64,000 nt of DNA. Origin: CAZPUS01 sp964589825. GTDB lineage: Bacteria; Fibrobacterota; Chitinivibrionia; Chitinivibrionales; WJKA01. The notes beneath the pieces were generated by a model. The model was not told the DNA's origin. It made no database searches and saw only the letters and a program-made list of their open reading frames with translations. Shown here in pieces: positions 9,819-17,829 of this stretch. Where the stretch lies: the NCBI GenBank assembly GCA_964589825.1, contig CAZPUS010000010.1, positions 1-64,000 of the forward strand, given 5' to 3'. The position numbers and the translations under genes were made by a program. The first letter of the stretch is position 1, and each line of letters opens with the position of its first letter.

Positions 9819-11332
9819 TTGAGGGTCACTCCGAATTTACCGGTAACGCGGCCGGTCAGCTCATCCACGCTGATTTCGACCTGTTTCATTGTGATTTTGC
9901 GGTTTATATGCGCAACGCTTGCCTGCACATATTCCTTTCGTGCCTGTAAAAGCTCCAACCTGCTCGCGGTGCCGTGTTCATACGCAACGAGTGTGGCGTC
10001 ACGTTTTCTGAGGGCAAGCACGACTTTTTTTCCCGAAATACGCAGACTCTCACGTTCATACTCCCAGGCATCACGCAGTGCATGAATACGTTTCTCTATG
10101 TTCCGCTCCCGGGCACGACGCTGCGTTTCATTTTCGGTCAAAGAAAGCCGACTGCGTGCTGCTTCGATCCTGGTGGTTTTTTGTGGTATCGCATAGGTGA
10201 AGATGAGTGAGAGTGCGGCATTATGACCCACCATTGAATCGGGCACCAGCGGTGTATGACCTGCACGACTCATGCGATACGAAGCCCGGACATCGACCGA
10301 GGGCAGCAGTGCGTTGCGGGTTTTGGCAACATCTTCCCGTAACCGCTTCTTCATGGTTTTGAATATAGCAAGCTGCGGATCAAAGGCACGAGCCCTTTCT
10401 ACGAATCGTTCCGGCACCGGAAGCGAGTCGAGGGATACCGCACCTGCAGTATCCACCGCGACCGAGTCGAATCCCATGCCGAGCGCATAGGCCAGATCCC
10501 TGCGTGCCGATGACGCCTCATTGCGCGCATGGCGCACTGTACTTACCGCGTTAAGGTAGCTGAGTGTAGCCGAAAGCGTATCCAGCACCGTGGCATCCCC
10601 CACACCAAACCGTGCTCGTGCAGCCTCCTGCTGTTGTCGTGCAACGGCCGCATCTTTTTCATACTCCCGCACCAGCACCGCCTGTTTGTACAACTGCCAG
10701 TATAACGACCTGATATCCGATATCTGTGAAATAATATCCTTTTTGTACTGGAGTGTGGAAATAGCATATTCGTGGCGTGCCATGCGCACGCTGTAGCGGT
10801 TTGGATCATGATACCAGGCATTTTTTAACAAGGGCTGGCTCAACGAGACATCGAACGTGTTCTCGTATGTATCCTCCCCATCGAAGCTACCGCCCGCCGA
10901 AATCCCGGTGCTTACAGTCGCGCCTCCCGGCAGATGTTGTGTCAACTCCGCCCCGGCGCTGAACTCATTGCGTCGTCCGGATGATCGACCGGGTGTCGAA
11001 GTAGTCCCTGCCGGCGTATTCTCATATACAGCGGTATCGAGCAGATACGGATCCGCCTGCGCTTTCAGATCGAGCTCTGGAAACCACACCGTCCGTGCCA
11101 TTTGAAGCGAAAGGGAATCTTTTGCGACACCCAGCCGCGTAAGTACGATGTCGTCGTTGTGAGAGAGCGCGCGCAGCACTGCGCCTTTTTCGGTAAGTGT
11201 CTCTGCGTATGATGCAACTGTTATCACGCATACAATAAAAAGGGATAAAATACCGATGAGATGTATCCTGAAGATCCGCAGTTCACTGCGAAGCCACAAT
11301 CTATGTATGCCCTCCATTATGTACACGGGCAT
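9815..11332 (-). CDS. TolC-family outer membrane efflux protein
   Basis: A 505-residue outer membrane channel subunit and the first gene of the efflux operon. A signal peptide covers about residues 20-43 (ending ASYAETL). The two repeated TolC halves are recognisable, with long helical stretches (for example VREYEKDAAVARQQQEAARARFG) and the LSQPLLKN and LTELTGRVTG-type motifs. The start could instead be the sixth codon (11317); neither has an ideally spaced ribosome site. Confidence 0.9.
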   Translation of the reverse strand: MPVYIMEGIHRLWLRSELRIFRIHLIGILSLFIVCVITVASYAETLTEKGAVLRALSHNDDIVLTRLGVAKDSLSLQMARTVWFPELDLKAQADPYLLDTAVYENTPAGTTSTPGRSSGRRNEFSAGAELTQHLPGGATVSTGISAGGSFDGEDTYENTFDVSLSQPLLKNAWYHDPNRYSVRMARHEYAISTLQYKKDIISQISDIRSLYWQLYKQAVLVREYEKDAAVARQQQEAARARFGVGDATVLDTLSATLSYLNAVSTVRHARNEASSARRDLAYALGMGFDSVAVDTAGAVSLDSLPVPERFVERARAFDPQLAIFKTMKKRLREDVAKTRNALLPSVDVRASYRMSRAGHTPLVPDSMVGHNAALSLIFTYAIPQKTTRIEAARSRLSLTENETQRRARERNIEKRIHALRDAWEYERESLRISGKKVVLALRKRDATLVAYEHGTASRLELLQARKEYVQASVAHINRKITMKQVEISVDELTGRVTGKFGVTLK

Positions 11333-11741
11333 CTCCCGTTGCGTCTTGCATATGAATAGGAATAATATGGTCTGAGTGTATGCATTATGAGTATTAGACT
11401 ACGCAAATATACAATTTGTTACCGGTCAGTCTACTTTTCAGTCCTATCCCTGAAAAAGATGACCGCTGCTATTCACTCTCCCCATGATTACTCTTGCAGG
11501 TGGTGCGGATTGCAAGGGTTTTTGCATACCATTACGCTCGATTCACAAATAACTTGCATTTCACTGCGGACACTGCTATTTTTTTATCTGTTTTCTTTCT
11601 GAGATTTTCGGTATGCCTGTTCCTTCCGTAAAATCTTCTCGCTACGAATAATCAATATACTACCGTTGTAACGCTTTGACAACGGTGTTTTCTGCGTCTT
11701 CACACTTAAATCTATCTCTTTCCAAAGAGAGGAGTTTTTCA
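11333..11741. promoter_or_regulatory. Divergent intergenic region with an inverted repeat before trpB2
   Basis: This 409-nt region lies between the divergent efflux operon and trpB2. A perfect 8-bp inverted repeat (ACCGTTGT at 11662-11669 and ACAACGGT at 11679-11686, 9-nt loop, followed by GTTTTC) lies about 55 nt before the trpB2 start and could be an operator or an attenuator. A TTGACA at 11676-11681 falls within it but lacks a convincing -10. No ORF in the rest is persuasive. Confidence 0.4.
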
Positions 11742-13109
11742 ATGTCCGACAAAAAAGTCAAATTCGTACTGGATGAAAAGGATATGCCCACCTCCTGGTA
11801 CAATATCCTTGCCGATTTCCCGGAACCGATGCCACCGCTTCGCCATCCGCAGACAAAAGAGCCGACCCAGCTTCCTCCACCGCTTTTTTGCGATGAAATT
11901 AACAAACAGGAATTCAGCACCGAACGCTGGATCGATATTCCCGAAGAGGTGCAGGATGTCTACAAAACCTGGCGGCCGACAACACTTTACCGTGCCTACC
12001 GTCTCGAAAAAGCGCTTGACACACCCGCAAAGATTTTCTTTAAATATGAGGGTTCGAGCCAGGCCGGCAGCCATAAACCCAATACCGCCGTCGCGCAGGC
12101 ATATTACAACAAAAAGGCCGGGGTAAAACGTCTCTCCACCGAAACCGGTGCAGGCCAGTGGGGCAGTGCTCTCTCGTTTGGCTGTAATGTCTTTGATATC
12201 GAGTGCAAAGTCTATATGGTAAAAGTCTCATACAACCAGAAGCCCTACCGCAGGTTGCTGATGCAGACATGGGGGGGTAACTGCACAGCAAGCCCCAGCG
12301 AAGAGACCGAGTCGGGACGTCAGGCGCTGGCTCAGAATCCGGATTCTCCCGGTAGTCTCGGCCTGGCAATCAGCGAAGCGGTCGAAGTCGCGGCGAAAAA
12401 CGACGACACCAAATATTCTCTGGGCAGCGTACTCAACCATGTCCTGCTACATCAGACGGTTATTGGCCTCGAAACGAAAAAGGTTATGACAGAACAGGCG
12501 AACGCATATCCGGATGTGATCGTGGGCTGTGTGGGCGGGGGATCTAACTTCGGCGGTATGTTCCTGCCGTTTCTGAAGGACAAAATCGACGGCAAAAAAT
12601 CTGACCTGCGCATCGTATGTGCGGAACCGACCAGTTGTCCCACCCTGACAAAAGGTCCGCTTGCATGGGATTACGGTGACGTCTCGGGACTTGCACCTAT
12701 CGCATTCATGAATACGCTGGGGCACAACTTTATGCCACCTCCGACACATGCGGGAGGATTACGCTATCACGGCATGGCGCCCATTATCTCACATGCCTTG
12801 AAGCTGGGTCTGATTGAAGCGACCGCGGTGCCGCAACTTGCGACGTTCGAAGCGGGTGTCACCTTTGCCCGCAGCGAAGGGATCCTTTCCGCCCCTGAAA
12901 CCAACCACGCTATTCGCGCCACTATTGAAGAAGCCCTCAAGTGCAAAGAGACCGGAGAAGCCAAAACAATCCTTATGACGCACAGCGGACACGGACATTT
13001 CGACCTCGCGGCATACGAGTCCTATCTTAGTGGCAAGCTTCAGAATTACGAGTATCCGGAGGATAAGGTTAAGGATGCTCTCACCCATCTTCCTTCGGTA
13101 GAGGCATAA
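11742..13109 (+). CDS. trpB: TrpB2-type tryptophan synthase beta chain-like enzyme
   Basis: A PLP enzyme of 455 residues of the TrpB2 group, which is longer than classical TrpB and carries an N-terminal extension (LPPPLFCDEINKQEFSTERWIDIP). The start is ATG 11742, preceded by AGAGGAG. The PLP lysine lies in AGSHKPNTA, the catalytic Glu region is TETGAGQWG, and the phosphate loop is CVGGGSNFGG. It converts indole and serine to tryptophan; TrpB2 often works without TrpA and may use free indole or phosphoserine. No trpA or other trp gene is nearby, which fits a stand-alone role. A strong hairpin terminator follows. Confidence 0.92.
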   Translation: MSDKKVKFVLDEKDMPTSWYNILADFPEPMPPLRHPQTKEPTQLPPPLFCDEINKQEFSTERWIDIPEEVQDVYKTWRPTTLYRAYRLEKALDTPAKIFFKYEGSSQAGSHKPNTAVAQAYYNKKAGVKRLSTETGAGQWGSALSFGCNVFDIECKVYMVKVSYNQKPYRRLLMQTWGGNCTASPSEETESGRQALAQNPDSPGSLGLAISEAVEVAAKNDDTKYSLGSVLNHVLLHQTVIGLETKKVMTEQANAYPDVIVGCVGGGSNFGGMFLPFLKDKIDGKKSDLRIVCAEPTSCPTLTKGPLAWDYGDVSGLAPIAFMNTLGHNFMPPPTHAGGLRYHGMAPIISHALKLGLIEATAVPQLATFEAGVTFARSEGILSAPETNHAIRATIEEALKCKETGEAKTILMTHSGHGHFDLAAYESYLSGKLQNYEYPEDKVKDALTHLPSVEA

Positions 13110-13117
13110 GTTCCTAT

Positions 13118-13154
13118 AAGAGGGGGCTCCATGCCCGACATGGTGCCCCCTCTT
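13118..13154. terminator. Bidirectional rho-independent terminator
   Basis: A 10-bp perfect stem (AAGAGGGGGC with GCCCCCTCTT), extended inside by CCATG/CATGG, sits between the convergent stops of trpB2 and the ptsN-like gene. AAG/CTT ends give short U-rich tails on both strands, so it can end both transcripts. Confidence 0.85.
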
Positions 13155-13168
13155 CTTTGTCAGCTTTT

Positions 13169-13642
13169 TCAGAACAGGTAGTAGTCCTCAGCCGCAACGA
13201 TCTCCTGATAAAACGCATCGGCAGACGGCGCTGTACGAAGTTTCTCCCGGACATCTTCGTTGGATGCAATTTTTGATATCGAGGAAAGTACCTGCGTATG
13301 CACCCCCGCCGTATTATCGGGAGAAAGAATCATAAACAGAACAGTTACCTCATGATCGTCTATCGCATCAAAATCAACTCCTATGCTGCTCTGAGCCGCA
13401 AGCATGTAGAGACGATCCAACCCGTTTATCCGTGCATGCGGTATCGCGATACCATAGCCGATTCCCGTTGACATTGCTGCTTCACGTTCCAAAATCTTGT
13501 CGGCAATAATCGGCCCGTTTTTTAGTGAGTAATACGTCACCAAAAACTCAACCATGGAGACGAGCAGTTCTTTTTTTTCTTCGATTATCATCTCGGTCAT
13601 GATGCAGTTCTTCTCGAGAAAGCTGGATATACGTGTTGCCAT
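13169..13642 (-). CDS. PTS EIIA domain protein of the nitrogen-PTS (PtsN) family
   Basis: A single-domain EIIA(Fru/Ntr)-fold protein of about 157 residues. The phosphorylated His is in STGIGYGIAIPHAR (residue about 69). In PtsN-type systems it receives phosphate from enzyme I through an HPr-like protein and regulates potassium, nitrogen or envelope functions rather than carrying sugar. I prefer ATG 13642, which lies 5 nt after the upstream stop and has GAAGAG 10 nt before it; ATG 13660 is possible but lacks a ribosome site. It is coupled to the upstream small membrane protein gene. Confidence 0.88.
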   Translation of the reverse strand: MATRISSFLEKNCIMTEMIIEEKKELLVSMVEFLVTYYSLKNGPIIADKILEREAAMSTGIGYGIAIPHARINGLDRLYMLAAQSSIGVDFDAIDDHEVTVLFMILSPDNTAGVHTQVLSSISKIASNEDVREKLRTAPSADAFYQEIVAAEDYYLF

Positions 13643-13646
13643 ATGG

Positions 13647-13886
13647 CTAAAGCTCTTCATTGTCGCTGCGGGTTGTCATGGATTTGCGTTCACGCCGGTG
13701 TATAATAACGAGGATTCTTCCTAGTATGTAAAGTGCCACTCCGGCTACCGTAACACCGAAGGATATCCGTCCGGGTATTCCGTAGCGGTGATTCATAAAA
13801 AAAAGAATCCCCCCGATTGCAACGATGAATCCCGTTATCATAATGATAAAGCTTCGCTCTTTACAAATGCTCCACAGCTTTTTCAT
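13647..13886 (-). CDS. Small membrane protein with two transmembrane helices
   Basis: A 79-residue protein of unknown function with hydrophobic segments at about 12-31 and 43-62, a short positively charged turn, and a basic-to-acidic tail (HRRERKSMTTRSDNEEL). The start has a GAGAG ribosome site. It overlaps or abuts the EIIA gene, so co-expression is likely. I do not recognise a family. Confidence 0.7.
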   Translation of the reverse strand: MKKLWSICKERSFIIMITGFIVAIGGILFFMNHRYGIPGRISFGVTVAGVALYILGRILVIIHRRERKSMTTRSDNEEL

Positions 13887-13921
13887 AAAACGACTCTCTC
13901 ATTGAATTAAACAAAATAGCG

Positions 13922-13960
13922 GTACAGCACCTGCAGCGACCTTACTGCCGACTGCTGTAC
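13922..13960 (-). terminator. Possible terminator hairpin after the ParB-domain gene
   Basis: Inverted repeat GTACAGCA (13922-13929) and TGCTGTAC (13953-13960) with a 23-nt loop; on the minus strand it is followed by a moderately T-rich stretch. It lies between the ParB-domain gene and the small membrane protein gene. The long loop makes it a weak candidate. Confidence 0.35.
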
Positions 13961-14014
13961 AGACGTATCTAAATATAGCATGTAACAGGTTCTCGCAGCA
14001 ACTTTTCGCATCCA

Positions 14015-15082
14015 TCATTGCCTATGACCTGAATTGAGCGGTTTTGTTCGCGAAACCTGCTGCGATGCAGCATCACTGCAGGAGCATGGCGAAACCAGCT
14101 CATTCCATACGCCGCGTTCAATCTCCGCCAGTCGTGCAAAAAGTGCCGGGGCATCATCCCCGGACCGCAATGTAACTGTAACGGTACAGCCGTCTTTTTC
14201 AAATGCGGGCGGATGCGTAAATCTGACGCGTGAAGTGTCCGGTGTATACTGCGCCGCGGTTCGATTCCATTGTTGCTGAGCCCGGTCGAGACGTGGATAT
14301 CTCAAAGAATGAAAATGGGCCTTTATTCTGGCTATTTTCTGCGGAGCGTTGAGTGTATCATCATGGCACACCGCGATAACCGCTCTGTTGTTGCATAGTG
14401 TGGCAACGGAGCACCGATGAGCATATGCTATTTCCGGAAGCCATTGCAACAACTCCCGCTGAATTTGCAGAGAAAGCTTAAACGACGCAAATGTATCAAT
14501 AATAACATGACGCTGTCTCTGGGCGAGTGCGGCAAAAAGCGGTACCGTCTGCAGAGAAAATTTCCCCCTTCGTATTGATTCCAACGTCTTTTCGTCAAGT
14601 CCGATCGCCTGTTTGAGCAGACCGGCTTCCTTATCGTGTGCAGCAATCACCCCGGCAATCTCGTCTGCAGATGCGGGGGGAATATCAATGGTATTCAGCT
14701 GCTGCATAAGAGCAATCTTCTCTGCGCACGAAAACTCCCGTCCCTGATTGAGCATTATCCTGACAAGCAAGCGCTGCCGGGCATCCAAGCCCCGATCCAC
14801 AACCAGACAGGGGGCTTCTGCCGTTCCGGCTTTCTGCAAAGCCGCCAGACGCTTACACCCATCGAGTACCACTCCCCCGGCCGTATGTTCAGCAATTACC
14901 GTAAGCGTACCAACCGCTCCCGCCGCTGCCGGGGCGTTCTCCACAATCTCTGAACCGGGTTCCGCCGCACCTGGGTATATACGCAGTTTATCCACTCTGT
15001 GCCACTGCATGGATGCATGCTCGTAAATGCTGTCCACACCACATTCGCTACACACTCTCCGCAATGCGTCTGTATTGCGCAT
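14015..15082 (-). CDS. ParB/sulfiredoxin-fold domain protein
   Basis: A 355-residue protein whose N-terminal half has a ParB_N-like fold: a VDKLRIYPG-type entry strand and the core GGVVLDGCKRLAAL (about 70-83), as in ParB-like nuclease or regulator proteins rather than chromosome-partition ParB. The remainder is helical and unrecognised. Start ATG 15082 has a perfect AGGAGG site and overlaps the glycosyltransferase gene by 35 nt. The last ~25 codons lie inside a copy of the dispersed repeat (14028-14097), so the C-terminus was probably created by insertion or recombination there. Function is unknown; no parA or origin feature is nearby. Confidence 0.75.
   Translation of the reverse strand: MRNTDALRRVCSECGVDSIYEHASMQWHRVDKLRIYPGAAEPGSEIVENAPAAAGAVGTLTVIAEHTAGGVVLDGCKRLAALQKAGTAEAPCLVVDRGLDARQRLLVRIMLNQGREFSCAEKIALMQQLNTIDIPPASADEIAGVIAAHDKEAGLLKQAIGLDEKTLESIRRGKFSLQTVPLFAALAQRQRHVIIDTFASFKLSLQIQRELLQWLPEIAYAHRCSVATLCNNRAVIAVCHDDTLNAPQKIARIKAHFHSLRYPRLDRAQQQWNRTAAQYTPDTSRVRFTHPPAFEKDGCTVTVTLRSGDDAPALFARLAEIERGVWNELVSPCSCSDAASQQVSRTKPLNSGHRQ
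14028..14097 (-). repeat. Half copy of the dispersed repeat inside a gene end (copy C)
   Basis: Read on the minus strand, this 70-nt stretch aligns with the right half of the full repeat copies at 25797-25957 and 27329-27488. Its last 36 bases match the repeat end at window positions 1-36 with three differences. It supplies the final codons of the ParB-domain gene; the stop lies 11 nt beyond the element. Confidence 0.7.
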
Positions 15083-15869
15083 ATTCGTCCTCCTTTCCCC
15101 GCTTTCGACAACCATTGGCCATAATAAGTGCCTTTTTCCGTGCTATATCACGACATGCGTGCTCCTGTTCACACGTCAATATGCCGGATTTTAAAAGATC
15201 GAGCAGCGCTCTTATCCTGAACCGATCCTGACGCTCGAATACCGATGAGAGCTGATCGGCATGACCGCCGTATCGTACCATTAGATACTCAGGTACAAGT
15301 CCTACCGGATACCGTGCAGTGATTCTCAGCCAAAGGTCGTAGTCTTCACATACCGCAAGCGCCTCATTGAATCCAGCGGCTTCGTCAAACAGCGTCCGCT
15401 GCAAGAGAACCGATGACGGCGTTATCATACATCGCAGAAGGCTGAGATGAAAAATATCGCCCGCGCGTTTGATGTGGCTGCGCGGTGGATTGACCCGTAC
15501 TCCCTTGCGTATCCAGATCTCTCGTGTCTGAAGTATCCGTATGTGAGGATTTTCGCTAAGCCACTCCTTCTGAAGCTGCAGTTTTGCCGGAAACCATTCA
15601 TCGTCACTGTCAAGAAACGCGATCCATTCCCCCTGCGAGCGGGACACTCCGATATTGCGTGCCGCCGCGGTACCATGACGTTCTGTGAGCCGAATATACC
15701 GAATAATGGATGATTCGCGAAGCAGCCCTATGTGCGGAGTATCGTCGCTGGAACAATCATCAACCACGATTATCTCATGCGGTAAGAGGTGCTGCCGCAG
15801 CACAGATTGTAATGCACGCTGGACAGCCTCACAGCGATTGTACGTAGGGATGATAACCGAAATACGCAT
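15048..15869 (-). CDS. Family 2 glycosyltransferase
   Basis: A GT-A fold transferase of 273 residues that would move a sugar from a nucleotide sugar to a surface glycan. It begins MRISVIIPTYNRC, shows the nucleotide-binding DDCSSDDT and the metal-binding FLDSDDEW, and a later CEDYDLWLR typical of WcaA/SpsA-like enzymes. The start at 15869 follows an AGGA site; the longer frame to 15917 is unlikely. The acceptor cannot be predicted. It overlaps the ParB-domain gene by 35 nt and probably forms a two-gene operon with it. Confidence 0.9.
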   Translation of the reverse strand: MRISVIIPTYNRCEAVQRALQSVLRQHLLPHEIIVVDDCSSDDTPHIGLLRESSIIRYIRLTERHGTAAARNIGVSRSQGEWIAFLDSDDEWFPAKLQLQKEWLSENPHIRILQTREIWIRKGVRVNPPRSHIKRAGDIFHLSLLRCMITPSSVLLQRTLFDEAAGFNEALAVCEDYDLWLRITARYPVGLVPEYLMVRYGGHADQLSSVFERQDRFRIRALLDLLKSGILTCEQEHACRDIARKKALIMANGCRKRGKEDEYAQYRRIAESV

Positions 15870-16081
15870 TTGGTAAACATTCCTGTTATGCCCGGAATGT
15901 GAGATGGCCGGCAACACCTAAAACATGAAAACTAATACGGAATCACTCCCACGTTACCGGGGAGCATACCAATTTTTGCACCCCACACAACTAAGGGAGT
16001 ACTATTGCAAATCCATGCGCTGTTCTTCCCCTGAACTAACGATACAGGAAGATCCACCGGCACGTTAACAGCAATCAGCTA

Positions 16082-16834
16082 TTACTGATCACTCTCTTTG
16101 TTCGCCTCTTGTGTTTGCGATTCTTCCTGCTGTGCAACCAGAAGTGAGCCGCAACTCTGACACTTCATCACTTTTTCACCACGTCGAACTTCGTTGACAA
16201 CCTGTGGCTCGAGAATTTTATAGCAATGAGAACATATACCACGTTCTCCTACATATCCAAGGACACGACCGTCCTTGCGTTTACCAAGAATAAAGTTATA
16301 GCTGCTGAGTGTTCGCCGGGGAATCTGTTGTGCAATTGCCTCACGCTCTTTACGCGCCTCTTCGATTTTTGCATCGATTGCCGCGATCTTTTCCCGCAAT
16401 TCGCTGATCTGCGGGTCGTGTGTCTCATGCAGACGGCCAAGCTCCTCGGCCGCCGCATCCTTCTGCTGCTGCGCCTGCTCGATCTGTCCGGAGAGTGTCT
16501 CCCGACGCGAGTCAGAATTCGCGATTGTCTTTTTGTGTGCCGCAATTTCCTTTTGAATGGCGTCGTATTCCTTGTTGGTACTGATATTGTCCATGCGCTC
16601 CTGGCTTGAATCGAGCGCCTCTTTCGCTTGCTGAACTTTTGTGTCAAGTTCATTCTTTTCCTGCTGCGCAGCCTCTAGGCCCTCCCCCGCTTCTTCAACC
16701 TGCTGTTGTGCCCCGGTCAGCTCTTCCTCCAGCCGCTGCAGCGTCTCGGGATACTCTATCTTTGAATTCCGAATTTCTGAAATCCTTAAATCGATATTCT
16801 GAAGTTGCTTCAGGTATGAAAACACCTCGTTCAT
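16082..16834 (-). CDS. Coiled-coil zinc-ribbon protein (CT398/DUF164 type)
   Basis: A 250-residue protein made of a long antiparallel coiled coil (about 5-180, rich in Glu, Gln, Lys and Ala) and a C-terminal C4 zinc ribbon (CSHCYKI, then CQSCGSLL, about 207-236). The architecture matches the CT398/HP0958 family, whose members act as structural adaptors or RNA chaperones in flagellar or secretion assembly. No such genes are adjacent here. The start at 16834 follows GGGGGAAAT. Confidence 0.85.
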   Translation of the reverse strand: MNEVFSYLKQLQNIDLRISEIRNSKIEYPETLQRLEEELTGAQQQVEEAGEGLEAAQQEKNELDTKVQQAKEALDSSQERMDNISTNKEYDAIQKEIAAHKKTIANSDSRRETLSGQIEQAQQQKDAAAEELGRLHETHDPQISELREKIAAIDAKIEEARKEREAIAQQIPRRTLSSYNFILGKRKDGRVLGYVGERGICSHCYKILEPQVVNEVRRGEKVMKCQSCGSLLVAQQEESQTQEANKESDQ

Positions 16835-16873
16835 ATTTCCCCCGTGGGTGTGATGGGTGGCAGGAATCGTATA

Positions 16874-16907
16874 CAAAAAAGAAAGCACTTCACCGGCGAA
16901 GTGCTTT
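16874..16907 (-). terminator. Rho-independent terminator downstream of the tRNA
   Basis: A 10-bp perfect stem (AAAGCACTTC/GAAGTGCTTT, 16882-16907) followed on the minus strand by CTTTTTT (16875-16881). It lies between the tRNA and the zinc-ribbon protein gene and would end the tRNA transcript. Confidence 0.85.
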
Positions 16908-16994
16908 ATCGGATGTGCAGTGATAATCAGATAGAAGACAGGAAAACGGCAATCGCATAGGTACGTCTCATCAACCGACTCCTTGCATAAAAAA

Positions 16995-17068
16995 TGGGCC
17001 CACCAGGACTCGAACCTGGGACAAACGGATTATGAGTCCGCTACTCTAACCGACTGAGTTATGGGCCC
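16995..17068 (-). tRNA. tRNA with CAU anticodon (Ile2 or elongator Met)
   Basis: A 74-nt cloverleaf on the minus strand: acceptor stem GGGCCCA/TGGGCCC with discriminator A, a standard D arm, anticodon stem GCGGA/TCCGT with loop CTCATAA (anticodon CAU), and T arm CCAGG-TTCGAGT-CCTGG. CCA is not encoded. The loop and acceptor stem look more like lysidine-modified tRNA-Ile2 than elongator Met, but sequence reading alone does not settle this. Confidence 0.93.
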
Positions 17069-17087
17069 GTGTCTGATTCTGGTAAAA

Positions 17088-17115
17088 ATAATATTTTACT
17101 TTTACTCCCATCAAA
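17088..17115 (-). promoter_or_regulatory. Probable tRNA promoter
   Basis: Minus-strand -35 TTTGAT (17110-17115) and -10 TATTAT (17088-17093), 16 nt apart, ending 19 nt before the mature tRNA 5' end. Confidence 0.5.
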
Positions 17116-17184
17116 TAGTATTCGCGTACCGCCCCCGAAAGATTTTTTGCAGGGTTTACTCTCCATCTTCGACACCGGTCGTAT

Positions 17185-17829
17185 TCAAAAAATAAAAAGA
17201 AACCAAAATCGTCGAAACGGACCGTAGAGCGGATAAAGAATAGGAGAAATAAGCGGAATGTTCAACGCCCATTCTCCGATAATAAGCGTTAAAAAAATCA
17301 TCGGCACGTACTGCGCAACACGCATATAGCGCTGCGCTTTGTCGGGTGCGAGTAGACCTGCAAGAATTTTGGAGCCGTCCAGTGGAGGTACGGGAAGCAA
17401 ATTGAAAAATGCAATGCCAAGACTGATATTGATAAAGAGAGTACCGAATTGCTGAATATAGGGCGTTGCCGCAGAGGCCTGTAGACCGAACGGATCGAGA
17501 AAAAACAAAAACTGGAAAATATTGCCCGCGATAATTGCGGTAAGAATATTCGATGCCGGCCCTGCTGCGCTCACGAGTACACTATCCCTGCGGGGATCCT
17601 TGAGCTGTGCCGGATTAACCGGAACCGGCCGGGCCCAGCCGAAGGGGCCGAACAACAGCATCAGGGTGCCGAAGGGATCCAGATGCATAAGCGGATTGAA
17701 GCTCAGCCGCCCCTGCATCTTCGCGGTCATGTCTCCGTGACGGTATGCGATCCATCCGTGAGAGAATTCATGTATAGTCAGCACCAGCAGGATTACCGGT
17801 ATGCGTATGAGAAGCTGCTCGGTCATCAT
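17185..17829 (-). CDS. Site-2 protease family (M50) membrane metalloprotease
   Basis: A 214-residue intramembrane zinc protease. HEFSH (residues 20-24) is the HExxH zinc motif and NLLPVPPLDGSKIL carries the third ligand Asp. There are about five hydrophobic segments and no PDZ or CBS domain, so it is the short YwhC-like type. Its ATG overlaps the deacetylase stop in ATGA. Substrate unknown. Confidence 0.9.
   Translation of the reverse strand: MMTEQLLIRIPVILLVLTIHEFSHGWIAYRHGDMTAKMQGRLSFNPLMHLDPFGTLMLLFGPFGWARPVPVNPAQLKDPRRDSVLVSAAGPASNILTAIIAGNIFQFLFFLDPFGLQASAATPYIQQFGTLFINISLGIAFFNLLPVPPLDGSKILAGLLAPDKAQRYMRVAQYVPMIFLTLIIGEWALNIPLISPILYPLYGPFRRFWFLFIF

Noticed and set aside
11405..11417. 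AAATATACAATTT shared exactly with 56817-56829, with AAATATA also at 13971 and 43660, all upstream of minus-strand genes
   Set aside because: On the minus strand it resembles the Bacteroidetes TAnnTTTG promoter element, but 13-nt matches are expected by chance in 64 kb and no matching -33 element is present.
14015..15082. Chromosome partition ParB and a nearby origin
   Set aside because: The protein lacks the GERRxxA box and helix-turn-helix order of partition ParB, and there is no parA, parS-like site or dnaA nearby.
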